64,000 nt of DNA from Amycolatopsis alkalitolerans (GCF_006152065.1 NZ_VDFW01000001.1:1-64000); one strand, 5' to 3'. Positions 48,701 to 58,387 are shown, numbered from the stretch's first letter. Notes: a model not told the origin generated them from the letters alone. Translations and numbers: made by a program.

Positions 48701-49483
48701 GTGAGTCAGCAGGAGACCAGCAAAGCGGGCGGCGCCATGGGCAGCGTCGCGAGCACGTTCCGCGTGCTGGAGGAGGTCGCCCGGCGTCAGCCGATCGGGC
48801 TGCGTGAGCTCGCCCGGCACCTCGATATGCCCAAGAGCACCGTGCACCGGTGCCTCGTGTCGCTGCGCGAGGTGGGTTGGCTCTACGTGGTCGACCCCGA
48901 GCGCGCTCGCTGGGGCGTCACGAGCAAGCCACTCGCCATCGGACTCGCCGCCGCCGGGCACATCAACTTGCGGGACGTCGCGGACGCACACCTGGAGGAT
49001 TTGCGTGCCGCTACCAAGGAAACCGTCCACATGAGCGTCCGCGAGGGGTACACCTTGGTGCTGCTGGTTCGCAAGGACGGCTTGCAAGCCATCCGCACCT
49101 TCATCGCGCTCGGGACGAAGGTCCCCATCCACGCGACGTCGAGTGGAATCGCGGTGATGAGCCGGATGTCGGCCGAAGAGGTGGAAACAGTGCTCGACCG
49201 GAGCCTGGAGAAGTACACCGACGCGACTCCGGTCTCGCGTGAAACCGTTCTCGCGGAAGTCGAGCGGGCACGTGAGCTGGGTTATGCCGTCAACGGGGCG
49301 GGCTGGTGCCGTCCCGAGGTCGCGGGGATCAGCGCGGCGGTGGTCGGCGGTGGAGGCCAGCCACTGGCCGCGCTGACGATTTCGTTGCCGGTGAATCACT
49401 TGCAGGTCGTGGACGTGGCGGCCTTCGGTCAGCTCGTGGCCGAGACGGCGGGTGCGATTTCGAAAGACCTGCAGCACCTGTAG
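48701..49483 (+). CDS. IclR-family transcriptional regulator
   Basis: A 260-residue IclR protein. The N-terminal winged helix spans residues 15-75 (GLRELARHLDMPKSTVHRCLVSL), and the C-terminal effector-binding domain contains TKETVHMSV, PIHATSSGIAVM and YAVNGAGWCRPEVAGISAAV, the conserved loop around the ligand pocket. The GTG at 48701 follows a GGGGG stretch. It is the first gene of the plus-strand catabolic cluster and most likely controls it in response to a pathway acid or CoA ester. Candidate binding sites lie at 49688-49706 and 50536-50548. Confidence 0.92.
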   Translation: MSQQETSKAGGAMGSVASTFRVLEEVARRQPIGLRELARHLDMPKSTVHRCLVSLREVGWLYVVDPERARWGVTSKPLAIGLAAAGHINLRDVADAHLEDLRAATKETVHMSVREGYTLVLLVRKDGLQAIRTFIALGTKVPIHATSSGIAVMSRMSAEEVETVLDRSLEKYTDATPVSRETVLAEVERARELGYAVNGAGWCRPEVAGISAAVVGGGGQPLAALTISLPVNHLQVVDVAAFGQLVAETAGAISKDLQHL

Positions 49484-49687
49484 CTTCGCCGACTGCCCGG
49501 GCCCGCCCGCGTCCTTTGAGAAGCACGGCCGCTCTGCCGGTCCTGTGCTTTCCTCGTGCGCCGTGCCCAGTGCGGTTTCGTGTGCCCGCTTTTCGTACTC
49601 GCTGCAGACAGGGCGTCTCGACTGCTCACGTCCCCGCTTGACATGCGTCGCTGTCGCGGTCATGTTTTGGACCGTAAAGCAGAACGG

Positions 49688-49706
49688 TGTCCCGTAATAC
49701 GGGACA
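49688..49706. promoter_or_regulatory. 19-bp perfect palindrome, candidate IclR operator
   Basis: TGTCCCGTAATACGGGACA is a perfect inverted repeat (9+1+9). It lies 61 bp before the start of the MBL hydrolase gene, in a 283-bp gap after iclR that is otherwise featureless. Length and symmetry suit the dimeric winged-helix proteins of the IclR family. Placement points to control of the catabolic operon. Confidence 0.65.
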
Positions 49707-49766
49707 ACATTCGGCGCACGCGTCCCGAAGTGAATCCCCGACGAGCGGAAGAAGGACTTCTCCGAC

Positions 49767-50519
49767 ATGCCGTTGAAGATCCACGCATTGCACGTTGGCT
49801 CGCTGGTCAACTTCCCGACCGCGGCGATCAAGTACCACCGGGACTTCGGCAAGTTCCACGACGTCGCCGTGATCATGTTCGTGATCACCGGCGGTGAGCA
49901 CACCATCGTGGTGGACACGGGCACGGGCGACCCGGAGCACGCCGCAACGTGGCACGGGTACGAACTCCATCGCCCGCCAGAGCAAGAGCCCCTCGCGGCG
50001 CTCGAGCGGATCGGTGTGGATCCGGCGTCGGTAGGCACGGTGGTCAACACCCACCTGCACTGGGACCACTGCTCGAACAACGACCTCTTTCCCGAGGCGG
50101 AAGTCCTGATCCAGCAGAAGGAACTGCGGTACGCGATCGATCCGCTCGAGCCGACGCGCAAGCCGTACGAGCGGCTGGGTACGGCGATGCCGAACTGGCT
50201 CAAGGCACTCAACCAGGTTCGAAGCGTGGACGGGGACGCGGAGGTCTTTCCCGGAGTCAGCCTGGTTCACCTTCCCGGCCACACTCCAGGGTCGCAGGGA
50301 GTTCTGGTCGACACCGGAACCAACCGGTACGTGATCGCAGGCGACTGCGTCGACACCTACGAGAACTGGAACGGTGACGACAAGGCGACCCACATCCCGA
50401 ACGGCTCGTTCACCGATCTCGAGGCCTACATGCGGTCCTTCCACAAACTCGATCAGCTCGGCGCCGCGATCGTGCCAAGCCACGACGTCGAAGTGGTCAA
50501 GCACGCCGAATTTACCTGA
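49767..50519 (+). CDS. metallo-beta-lactamase-fold hydrolase (N-acyl-homoserine-lactonase-like)
   Basis: A 250-residue MBL-fold hydrolase. The zinc-binding HTHLHWDHC (HxHxDH), HLPGHTPGS, an Asp in AGDCVD and a C-terminal PSHD supply the two-metal site, in the arrangement of AHL-lactonase-like MBL enzymes. In this cluster the likely job is opening a lactone or cleaving a thioester of the growth substrate; the substrate cannot be told. GGAAGAAGGA precedes the ATG. It is the first structural gene after the palindrome. Confidence 0.87.
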   Translation: MPLKIHALHVGSLVNFPTAAIKYHRDFGKFHDVAVIMFVITGGEHTIVVDTGTGDPEHAATWHGYELHRPPEQEPLAALERIGVDPASVGTVVNTHLHWDHCSNNDLFPEAEVLIQQKELRYAIDPLEPTRKPYERLGTAMPNWLKALNQVRSVDGDAEVFPGVSLVHLPGHTPGSQGVLVDTGTNRYVIAGDCVDTYENWNGDDKATHIPNGSFTDLEAYMRSFHKLDQLGAAIVPSHDVEVVKHAEFT

Positions 50520-50535
50520 CCACGGGCCGCTTTCT

Positions 50536-50548
50536 GTCCGAAACGGAC
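50536..50548. promoter_or_regulatory. second, shorter inverted repeat related to the IclR operator candidate
   Basis: GTCCG-AAA-CGGAC lies in the 62-bp gap between the MBL and acyl-CoA synthetase genes. It shares the GTCC...GGAC half-sites of the palindrome at 49688-49706. It could be a secondary site of the same regulator. Confidence 0.4.
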
Positions 50549-50581
50549 TTTGTCACGGCGCGAAGAGGAGGAAAGCCAACG

Positions 50582-52681
50582 ATGTCGGTGACACCTGTTG
50601 AAGAGATCGGTCACCCGGATGCGGTTCGCGCACTGTTCGAAGCCCGCTCGGTCGCGCTCGTGGGCGCGAGTGGGGACGAATCGAAGTTCTCCGGCCAACC
50701 GGTGCGCAACCTCCGCTCCGGCGGGTATCCGGGTGGAATCTTTCCCGTCAACCGCCGCGGTGGGACGGTTTCGGGCGTCGACGCGGTGTCGAGCATCGCC
50801 GAACTTCCAGACGGCGTCGACGCCGTCATGGTGATGGTCCCCGCGGCGAGCTGTCCGGAAGCGGTTCGCGAAATCGGCAGGCGTGGCATCCCCGTCGCGG
50901 TCGTCGCGGTGAGCGGGTTCGCCGAGATCGGCACCGAAACAGGCGAACGCCTGCAACGTGAACTCGCCCAGGCGGGCAGAGAGGCGGGCGTGCGCATCGT
51001 CGGACCCAACTGCAACGGGATCTACGAAACGCACCGGCCGTTGCCGCTCGGGTACAACTACACGCACTCCCTGACACTGGCGAAGGGCACGGTGGGCCTG
51101 GTTTCCCACAGCGGCGCCGTTCTCGGTGGCTTCGTGCCGTTGCTCGAAAGCTATGGGTCCGGCATTTCGGCATTCGTCTCGTGCGGGAACGAAGTCGATC
51201 TCGAGTTGACGGACTACTTCGAATATCTCGTCGATGACCCGAACACCGAGGTGATCGCCTTGATCATGGACGGGGTGCGGGACGGCACGAGGTTTCGCAG
51301 GACCGTGCGCCGCGCCCGCGACGCAGGGAAACCGGTCGTGGCCCTCAAGCTGGGCACCACCTCGTCCGGGGCGACCGCGGCAGCAGCCCACTCATCTCGA
51401 ATGGCGGGTGCCGCCGCTGCCTATGACGCGGTGTTCGCCGCCGACGGGGTGGTGAGCGTCTCGACTTTGGAAACGCTTGCGCTCGTGGCGGCGGTGCTTG
51501 CCGCAGGCCGGGCACCGCAAGTAGCCGGAGCCGTGGCGACGAGCACGTCCGGCGCGGGTGGTGTCATGCTCGCCGACACGCTGAACCGGGCCGGTGTGCC
51601 GCTGGCGACCTTCGCCCCCGCGACCTGCCGGGCCCTTGCCCCGGCCGCAGGCTTCGCGCAGGTGATCAACCCGTTCGATATCGGCGCCGCCGGTCCGGCC
51701 ACGATCGCGGACAACATGTGCGCCCTCGCGGCCGATCCCGGGGCAGGCGCCTTCGTCTTCTACCTGACGCCGGTACCGACGCAGGCTTGGCGGGAAGCAC
51801 TGGCCGCCGGTGTCGCGGCAGCGGCGGCGGCGAACCCGCGGCTTCCGTTCCTGGTGGTCAGCCCGGCCCCGATATCGGCGGGGGAACAGGCTCTCTACCG
51901 GGACGCCCGGGTGCCGGTCGTGGCGTCGCTCGACAACGCGGCTCGCGCGCTGCATGCCCTGACCAGGGTTTTCGCGCCAATGAAAGCTGAAGCCGCAGTC
52001 GAGCACCCGCCGGCTTCGGCAGGCGGAGCCGCGTTGTCCGAGCCGGGGAGCAAGCGCTTCCTGGCCGAGCGTGGCGTGCCCGTGTCGCAGGAGTCGCTCG
52101 CCACTACGGCAGAGGCCGCGGTCGTGGCGGCTTTCGAGATCGGCTATCCCGTCGTGTTGAAGGCTTCCGGCGCGGCGTTGCCCCACAAGAGCGAGCATCG
52201 CCTCGTGGCCCTCGACGTCGCCGATGCGAAGGCCGTTCGGGACGCGTTCACCGATTTGGCCACACGCGGCCGGGAACTCGACCCGCGGACTTTCGAAGGC
52301 GTCACGGTCACCAGGATGATCGGCGAAGGCGTGGACGTCATGGTCGGCATGCATACCGATCCCGATTTCGGGCCGATGATCGTGCTCGGCGCGGGAGGTG
52401 TGCTGACCGAACTCGTCGCCGACGTCACGCTCGCGCCCGCTCCGCTGACCGCGGATCAGGTCCAGACCATGCTTGATCGCACCAAGATCGGGCGGCTGCT
52501 CGCCGGATACCGCGGCAGTGTGGCGGCAGATCTGCCGGCTCTGGTCGATCTTGTCGTCAAGGTTTCGGAGATCGCCGCATCGGAGCCGGAAGTGCTTGCC
52601 GTGGACCTGAACCCGGTGCGTGTGCTTCCGGCGGGCCGCGGCGTCGCCATCGTCGACGCGCTCGTTATCCGGCACGTGTGA
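50582..52681 (+). CDS. NDP-forming acyl-CoA synthetase (acetate-CoA ligase family)
   Basis: A 699-residue single-chain acyl-CoA synthetase of the ADP-forming type. A CoA-binding Rossmann domain (SVALVGASGDESKF near residue 20) is followed by succinyl-CoA-ligase-like domains carrying SHSGAVLGG. The phosphohistidine block ATAAAAHSSRMAGA comes next, and the C-terminal 220 residues form an ATP-grasp domain (KASGAALPHKSEH, MVGMHTDPDFGP). It makes a CoA ester from a carboxylic acid and ATP with a phosphoenzyme intermediate. As the only synthetase here it probably activates the imported acid, alongside the class III CoA transferase. Confidence 0.9.
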   Translation: MSVTPVEEIGHPDAVRALFEARSVALVGASGDESKFSGQPVRNLRSGGYPGGIFPVNRRGGTVSGVDAVSSIAELPDGVDAVMVMVPAASCPEAVREIGRRGIPVAVVAVSGFAEIGTETGERLQRELAQAGREAGVRIVGPNCNGIYETHRPLPLGYNYTHSLTLAKGTVGLVSHSGAVLGGFVPLLESYGSGISAFVSCGNEVDLELTDYFEYLVDDPNTEVIALIMDGVRDGTRFRRTVRRARDAGKPVVALKLGTTSSGATAAAAHSSRMAGAAAAYDAVFAADGVVSVSTLETLALVAAVLAAGRAPQVAGAVATSTSGAGGVMLADTLNRAGVPLATFAPATCRALAPAAGFAQVINPFDIGAAGPATIADNMCALAADPGAGAFVFYLTPVPTQAWREALAAGVAAAAAANPRLPFLVVSPAPISAGEQALYRDARVPVVASLDNAARALHALTRVFAPMKAEAAVEHPPASAGGAALSEPGSKRFLAERGVPVSQESLATTAEAAVVAAFEIGYPVVLKASGAALPHKSEHRLVALDVADAKAVRDAFTDLATRGRELDPRTFEGVTVTRMIGEGVDVMVGMHTDPDFGPMIVLGAGGVLTELVADVTLAPAPLTADQVQTMLDRTKIGRLLAGYRGSVAADLPALVDLVVKVSEIAASEPEVLAVDLNPVRVLPAGRGVAIVDALVIRHV

Positions 52682-52720
52682 ATCCCACGTCGTTTCGTCA
52701 TCCCCACCGAAAGCGAACCC

Positions 52721-54046
52721 ATGTCACTCAATGCAGAGCGATCAGCCGGACGATCGAAGTCCGCGGTGTTACGGATCGGCGCGGCCAGCTTCATCGGCAC
52801 GGCGGTCGAGTATTATGACTTCTTCATTTACAGCACTGCCGCTGCCTTGGTTTTCGGGAAGCTGTTCTTCCCGTCCGGCTCTGCGGTGGCCGGCACGCTG
52901 GCGGCGTTTGCGACGTTCGCCGCGGGTTTTCTCGTCCGTCCCCTCGGCGGGGTGATCTTCGGTCACTTCGGTGATCGTGTCGGGCGCAAGAAGATGCTCA
53001 TCCTGAGCCTGTTCTTCATGGGTGGGTCGACCGTGCTCATCGGCCTATTGCCCACCTTCACCACCGCCGGCGCGTGGGCGCCCATCGCGCTTGTCGTGGT
53101 CAGGATCGTGCAGGGTCTGGCCGTCGGTGGTGAATGGGGAGCGGCCGTGCTGATGGCCGTCGAACATGGCCCGCAGAACCGCCGGGGTCTCCACGGAAGC
53201 TGGGCGCAAGCGGGCGCACCGGCGGGCAGCGTACTGGCCACGGGGGCGTTCGCCGCGGTGTCGTGGCTACCCGACGACCAGCTGATGTCATGGGGATGGC
53301 GCATTCCCTTCCTGGCCAGCGCGGTTCTGCTCGTCGTCGGGATACTCGTCCGGCTCCGTGTGGCCGAGTCACCGGTCTTCGCCGAGGTCAGCCAGACCAA
53401 GGAGTTGCCCAAGATCCCGGTGCTCGTAGCGGTGCGGCGCTACCCGGGCAACGTGATCAAGGGTTTCGCGGTGTGCGTTGCGCCGACGATTCTTTTTTAT
53501 CTGTTGAGTACCTTCGGCCTGCAGTACGCGACCAAGACGCTGCACATCGAGCGCGGGACGGTATTGCTGGTGTTGACGATCGCGTCGATCATGCAGACCG
53601 TCGCCGTCGTCCTGTTCGCCCTGCTGTCCGACCACATCGGACGGAAGCTGGTGTTCGCGTCGGGTGCCGCGGCGATGAGCGTCTTCGGAGTCCTTTACTT
53701 CACGGTAAACAACGGGTCCTTGGTGGTCTTCGCGGCCACCGTCATCGCCGGCCTGTTGATACATGCGAGTATGTACGGACCACTCGGTGCGCTGTTCACC
53801 GAAATGTTCCCGCCGGAGGTCCGCTACAGCGGAGCTTCCCTTGGGTATCAGGTAGGCAACCTGCTCGGCGGCGGTTTCGCGCCGCTGGTGCTCACCGCCC
53901 TGTTCGCGGCGGACAGCGGCGGTGCGACGTTGGCCACCATGTACGTCGTCGGAGCCGCGCTGATCACCATAGCTGGCTCGGTTACCGCGAAGCTCGGGAA
54001 GACGGCGCTCGCGACCGAACCGCAGTCGACGGCGCCGGGTATCTGA
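52721..54046 (+). CDS. MFS transporter, metabolite:H+ symporter (MHS) family
   Basis: A 441-residue major-facilitator protein with twelve predicted helices. IGTAVEYYDFFIYSTAAALVF opens the first helix, as in ShiA/ProP/citrate-type MHS symporters. The loop 2-3 motif GHFGDRVGRKK and its repeat in the second half (LSDHIGRK) are present, and ALFTEMFPPEVRYSG marks loop 10-11. It should import the organic acid used by the surrounding enzymes with protons. It lies inside the operon, 39 bp after the synthetase. Confidence 0.92.
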   Translation: MSLNAERSAGRSKSAVLRIGAASFIGTAVEYYDFFIYSTAAALVFGKLFFPSGSAVAGTLAAFATFAAGFLVRPLGGVIFGHFGDRVGRKKMLILSLFFMGGSTVLIGLLPTFTTAGAWAPIALVVVRIVQGLAVGGEWGAAVLMAVEHGPQNRRGLHGSWAQAGAPAGSVLATGAFAAVSWLPDDQLMSWGWRIPFLASAVLLVVGILVRLRVAESPVFAEVSQTKELPKIPVLVAVRRYPGNVIKGFAVCVAPTILFYLLSTFGLQYATKTLHIERGTVLLVLTIASIMQTVAVVLFALLSDHIGRKLVFASGAAAMSVFGVLYFTVNNGSLVVFAATVIAGLLIHASMYGPLGALFTEMFPPEVRYSGASLGYQVGNLLGGGFAPLVLTALFAADSGGATLATMYVVGAALITIAGSVTAKLGKTALATEPQSTAPGI

Positions 54047-54078
54047 CGCGGATTTGCACAATTGCTTGAAGGATGTTC

Positions 54079-54867
54079 ATGACTGATCAGTCAGAAGAAG
54101 TCGGATACCGCGTCCTCGATCGCGTCGCTTACGTGACGATCGACCGCCCACAGCGGCGGAACTCGCTCAGCTTGGCGGTAATGGCGCGGCTCGTCGAGAT
54201 CTTCGCCGAGGTGAACATCGACGACGAGATCTGGGCCGTGCTGCTCACGGGCGCGGGTGACAAAGCGTTCTGCGCGGGTGCCGATCTCAAGGAACTCGAC
54301 GACCGCGCCAGGGCCGGGATCCGGTTCGTTCCGCCGATGGCGGGGCCGGAACGGAACCTGTTCGAAACCGTGCTCGAGACCTACAAGCCGGTCGTCGCAG
54401 CCGTGAACGGTCCCTGTCTAGCCGGTGGGGCGGAGCTGGCCCTGGCCTGCGACTTGCGGATCGCCGCGGAGCATGCCTTCCTCGGGCTGCCCGAAGCCAA
54501 ACGAGGAATGGGTGCCAACTTCGCCAGCGTGATTTTGCCCCGGCTGATCCCACGGGCGATCGCGCTCGAGATGCTCTACATGGGCGAGCCGATCCAGGCC
54601 GCCGAGGCTCAGCGACTGGGACTGTACAACCGGGTCGTCCCCGCCGCCGCCTTGGCGGACGAAGCGGAGCGGTACGTGCGCGGCATCGTCGCGAACGCTC
54701 CGCTCACGCTGCGCCGGTACAAGGAGATGGTGACCAAGGGCTGGGAGCTGCCGGTGGCGACCGCGCTTCGCCTGTCCGTCGGGCCGAATCCTTACCTCAG
54801 TGAAGACCGCGAAGAGGGCATACGGGCCTTCGTGGAGAAGCGTGCGCCGAAATGGAGTGGCCGATGA
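54079..54867 (+). CDS. enoyl-CoA hydratase/isomerase family protein
   Basis: A 262-residue crotonase-fold enzyme. The oxyanion-hole strands GAGDKAFCAGADLKEL and NGPCLAGGAELALACDLRIA are typical. The catalytic-Glu region is GLPEAKRGMGANFAS, which keeps Glu in the first loop but has Gly-Ala where the second Glu of true hydratases is often found. It hydrates or otherwise converts an enoyl-CoA. I prefer the ATG at 54079 (GAAGG 6 nt upstream) to 54073. Its stop overlaps the next start as ATGA. Confidence 0.9.
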   Translation: MTDQSEEVGYRVLDRVAYVTIDRPQRRNSLSLAVMARLVEIFAEVNIDDEIWAVLLTGAGDKAFCAGADLKELDDRARAGIRFVPPMAGPERNLFETVLETYKPVVAAVNGPCLAGGAELALACDLRIAAEHAFLGLPEAKRGMGANFASVILPRLIPRAIALEMLYMGEPIQAAEAQRLGLYNRVVPAAALADEAERYVRGIVANAPLTLRRYKEMVTKGWELPVATALRLSVGPNPYLSEDREEGIRAFVEKRAPKWSGR

Positions 54868-56018
54868 CACGGGAGAACGGGACCGCCGAGCCCACGATGC
54901 CCGGCGCGGCGATCGGCCCGCCGGGCTGGCCCGCCGTCGCTGTCGTCGACGAAGGCCCGCGGGAAGGGCTTCAGATCGAGGACGCGGGCATCCCGGCCGC
55001 GGAAAAGGTCCGGTTGATCGACGCGATGTCCGCGGCCGGACTGCGTCGCATCGTCGTCGGCAGTTTTGTCAGTCCGAAGTGGACTCCGCAGATGGCGGAG
55101 GTTGAGGAGGTCGTCAAGGGCTTCACGCCTCGTGCGGGCACGATCTATACCGCGCTGGCGCTGAACCAGAAGGGAGTCGAGCGGAGGGCCCAGTACCTGG
55201 GCAAACTGTCGCTCGACGGTGCGCTGCCCGCCACGCTGGTCCACTTGTGCGACGTTTTCGTGCGGCGCAATACCAATCGTTCCCAGGAAGACGAGATTGC
55301 CGCCTGGGAGCTTGCGGTGGCCCGGGCGAAGGTGGCCGGTGCCACGGAGGCACAGGTAGGGGTGAACGCCGCGTGGGGTTCGAACTGGCTCGGCCTGTTC
55401 ACCCAGGAGCAGCGGATGACGATGCTGGAGCGCCAGATCGCGCTGTGGACCGACGCCGGTATCCGGGTCACGAAGGTCTTCCTCGGCGATCCGATGGGGT
55501 GGCACACGCCGGATCAGGTGGAGGGGGACCTGACCGAGATCACCCAACGCTGGCCAGCGATCCGGACGTTTCACCTGCACCTGCACAACACCCGCGGGAT
55601 GGCCCCGATCAGCGCGTACAGCGCGCTGAAGCTGCTCGACGCACGGCACACGGTCGTCCTGGATGCCTCGATCGGCGGGATGGGCGGCTGCCCCTACTGC
55701 GGGAATGGGCGTGCGGCCGGGCTCTTTCCCACCGAGGACCTGATTTACCTGCTGCACGCCCTCGGCTACGACACCGGCGTCGACCTCGACGCACTGATCG
55801 AGGCGGCGATCGACGCCGAGGACGTCGTCGGGCACCGTCTCTACGGGCACGTGTCCAAGGCGGGCGGGCGTCCTGGACCGGACCAGCTCTACCCGATGGA
55901 CATGCCGTTCGTGGAGACGTTGGAGCAGGCGCAGCACTTCCGGCTCGGACCATCGGTCTACGCCGGTGCTCCCTCGCCGTGGAAGCGCCCAATTGTGAAT
56001 CCGGCCCGGCCATCCTGA
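54864..56018 (+). CDS. hydroxymethylglutaryl-CoA lyase-like aldolase
   Basis: A 384-residue TIM-barrel protein of the HMGL-like family. The metal and substrate motif DEGPREGLQ is at the N-terminus, the metal-binding HLHLHNTRG near residue 240, and the cysteine loop GGMGGCPYCGNG, matching the catalytic Cys loop of HMG-CoA lyases, near residue 275. True HMG-CoA lyases are about 300 residues; this one is longer. It probably splits a 3-hydroxy-3-methylacyl-CoA into acetyl-CoA or pyruvate plus a keto acid. It is translationally coupled to the enoyl-CoA hydratase, which may make its substrate. Confidence 0.85.
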   Translation: MTRENGTAEPTMPGAAIGPPGWPAVAVVDEGPREGLQIEDAGIPAAEKVRLIDAMSAAGLRRIVVGSFVSPKWTPQMAEVEEVVKGFTPRAGTIYTALALNQKGVERRAQYLGKLSLDGALPATLVHLCDVFVRRNTNRSQEDEIAAWELAVARAKVAGATEAQVGVNAAWGSNWLGLFTQEQRMTMLERQIALWTDAGIRVTKVFLGDPMGWHTPDQVEGDLTEITQRWPAIRTFHLHLHNTRGMAPISAYSALKLLDARHTVVLDASIGGMGGCPYCGNGRAAGLFPTEDLIYLLHALGYDTGVDLDALIEAAIDAEDVVGHRLYGHVSKAGGRPGPDQLYPMDMPFVETLEQAQHFRLGPSVYAGAPSPWKRPIVNPARPS

Positions 56019-56046
56019 GCCCGCCACTCGAAGGAGACGAGAAAGC

Positions 56047-57207
56047 ATGCAGTTCGACCTCACCGACGAGCAACTGGCCATCCGGTCGGCAGTGGAAGAC
56101 CTGTGCCGGCGATACCCGCAGGAGTACTGGCGCGAACGCGACGCGAATCTCGAATACCCCGAGGAGTTCGTCGACGAGCTCGGCAAAGCAGGTTGGCTGT
56201 CCGTACTGGTCCCCGAGGAATACGGGGGCGGGGGTGGGACGATCGGCGACGCCGCCGTGATCCTGGAGACGATCAACCGCTCCGGAGGCACCGGCGTCCC
56301 GGCGCATGCACAGATGTACACGATGGGCACGATCCTCAGACACGGCAACGAAGAGCAGAAACGTTCGTTGCTGCCGCGCATCGCGAACAACGAGGTGCGA
56401 CTGCAGGCTTTCGGGGTTACCGAGCCCGACGCGGGCTCGGACACTACACGCATCCGTACCTTCGCCCGCCGCGAAGGTGATGAGTACATCGTCAATGGAG
56501 CCAAGGTCTGGACCTCACGATTCCAGCACTCGGACTACCTCCTGCTGCTGTGCCGCACGACCCCCTACGACGAGGTCGAGAAGAAGTCCGACGGCCTTTC
56601 GGTGCTGCTGGTGGACATCCGCGAGGCCGGGGACTCGATCAAGGCCACCCCGATCCGCACCATGACCGCGCACGAGACGAACGAGGTCCGCTTCGTTGAT
56701 CTCCGGGTGCCGGTGGGGAACCGGATCGGTGAGGAGGGCAAAGGCTTCCGCTACATCCTTTCTGGTCTGAACGCCGAGCGGATCCTCGTCGCGTCGGAGG
56801 TGCTCGGGGACGGGTTCTGGTTCATCGACCGCGCAGCGGGTTACGCGAGCGAGAGGGAGGTTTTCGGCCGTCTGATCGGGCAGAACCAGGGCGTGCAGTT
56901 CCCGATCGCGCAGGCCTACGCGGATCTGGAGGCGGCGAGCCTGATGCGATGGAAGGCGGCCGCGAAATTCGAGGCCGGTGAGAACCCCGGGTTCGAGGCG
57001 AATGCCGCGAAGCTGCTGGCCTCCCGGGCGACGTGGTCCGCGGCGAACGCCGCGATGGATACCTTCGGCGGTTACGGTCTGGCCGAAGAGTACGGAATCG
57101 AGCGCAAGTTCCGCGAAGCCCGGCTGCCGATGGTCGCTCCCATCAACAACAACCTCGTCCTCGCTTACATCGCTCACGCGGTGCTGGGGATGCCCAAGTC
57201 GTACTGA
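56047..57207 (+). CDS. acyl-CoA dehydrogenase
   Basis: A 386-residue acyl-CoA dehydrogenase, FAD-dependent, introducing a 2,3 double bond. FGVTEPDAGSDT is the substrate/FAD loop, NGAKVWTSRFQHSD the FAD-contact strand, and QNQGVQFPIAQAYADLEAA and the C-terminal FGGYGLAEEYGIERKFREAR are typical of the fold. A glutamate in the last motif is a plausible catalytic base. AAGGAG precedes the start. It would feed the hydratase upstream in the operon. Confidence 0.93.
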   Translation: MQFDLTDEQLAIRSAVEDLCRRYPQEYWRERDANLEYPEEFVDELGKAGWLSVLVPEEYGGGGGTIGDAAVILETINRSGGTGVPAHAQMYTMGTILRHGNEEQKRSLLPRIANNEVRLQAFGVTEPDAGSDTTRIRTFARREGDEYIVNGAKVWTSRFQHSDYLLLLCRTTPYDEVEKKSDGLSVLLVDIREAGDSIKATPIRTMTAHETNEVRFVDLRVPVGNRIGEEGKGFRYILSGLNAERILVASEVLGDGFWFIDRAAGYASEREVFGRLIGQNQGVQFPIAQAYADLEAASLMRWKAAAKFEAGENPGFEANAAKLLASRATWSAANAAMDTFGGYGLAEEYGIERKFREARLPMVAPINNNLVLAYIAHAVLGMPKSY

Positions 57208-57226
57208 AGAACTCACAGGGGACACC

Positions 57227-58387
57227 TTGATCGGATCACTGGACGGCGTCCGCGTCGTCGATGTCACCACCAGCGTCGCAGGTCCGTTCGCGACTCTCAT
57301 CCTCGGCGATCTCGGCGCGGACGTGGTGAAGGTGGAGCGACCCGGTTCCGGCGACGACACCCGGCGCTGGGGACCGCCGTTCTGGAACGGCGAGAGCCCG
57401 CACTTCACCGCGTTCAACCGGAACAAGCGCAGCGTCGTGATGGACCTCAAGGAACCGGCCGACGCGGAGCGCTTCCGTGCACTGGTCGACGCCGCCGACG
57501 TGCTGGTACAGAACCTCCGGCCGGGCGCCATGGACGCGCTCGGCTTCGGCTACGACACGCTGTCGGCCACCAATCCCGGTCTGATCCACTGCGACATGAC
57601 CGGGTACGGATCCGGCGGCCCGCTGTCCGATCGCCCTGCTTACGATCCACTCCTCCAGGCGTTCAGCGGGCTGATGAGCATGACCGGTGAGCCGGGCGGC
57701 GCACCGGCGCGGATCCCGGTGTCGGTGCTCGACCAGGGCACCGGAATGTGGGCAGCCATCGGCATTCTCGACGCGTTGCGTCGCCGCGAGCGGACGGGGC
57801 GGGGCACTCGCTTTGAGGTCTCGCTCCTCAACACCGCGCTGATGTGGTTACCGGCGCAGTTCGGCAACTACTTCGCCGATGGGACTGTGCCGCGGCGCCT
57901 CGGCTCGGGGACCATCGGTATCTATCCCTACGGCGCGTTTCCAACGGCGGACGGTTCCGCTGTGGTGGCTGCCGGAAACCAGGTCTTGTGGACCCGGTTG
58001 TGCGGGGTCATCGGGCGCCGCGACCTGATCGAAGACACCCGCTTCGCCGACAACCCCGGTCGCGTCGACCACCGCGACGAACTGCACGCCGAGTTGGCCG
58101 CGACGCTTTCGACGCGGCCGACCGCGTACTGGACCGAGTCTCTCGGCGCCGTGGGCGTGCCGTGCACGCCGATCCAAACCCTCGACCAGGTCGCCGAACA
58201 CGAGCAGGTCAAGGCGATCGGGGCGTTCGGTAGCGTGCCGCACCCGGCGATCCCGGATTTCCGCACCGTTCACTTACCCGTCCGCGATGCCGATGGATAT
58301 CCCGCGTTGTCCCGTCCCGCACCGGGGCTGGGTGAGCACGACAGCGAGTTCGCGGACGGCTGGCCTTCCGCGCGTGACAACGCCTGA
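57227..58387 (+). CDS. CaiB/BaiF (class III) CoA transferase
   Basis: A 386-residue class III CoA transferase. The opening LDGVRVVDVTTSVAGPFAT, then LGADVVKVERPGSGDDTR, NRNKRSVVMDL and QNLRPGAMDALGFGYDTL with the catalytic Asp position in IHCDMTGYG all match the family. It transfers CoA between an acyl-CoA and a free acid without ATP. The start is a TTG at 57227 with AGGGGA upstream, 19 bp after the dehydrogenase stop; no ATG or GTG precedes the first motif. Confidence 0.92.
   Translation: MIGSLDGVRVVDVTTSVAGPFATLILGDLGADVVKVERPGSGDDTRRWGPPFWNGESPHFTAFNRNKRSVVMDLKEPADAERFRALVDAADVLVQNLRPGAMDALGFGYDTLSATNPGLIHCDMTGYGSGGPLSDRPAYDPLLQAFSGLMSMTGEPGGAPARIPVSVLDQGTGMWAAIGILDALRRRERTGRGTRFEVSLLNTALMWLPAQFGNYFADGTVPRRLGSGTIGIYPYGAFPTADGSAVVAAGNQVLWTRLCGVIGRRDLIEDTRFADNPGRVDHRDELHAELAATLSTRPTAYWTESLGAVGVPCTPIQTLDQVAEHEQVKAIGAFGSVPHPAIPDFRTVHLPVRDADGYPALSRPAPGLGEHDSEFADGWPSARDNA

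Noticed and set aside
54792-56504. Long minus-strand frame opposite the HMGL-like gene
   Set aside because: Antisense of two recognised enzymes, no motif and no ribosome-binding site.
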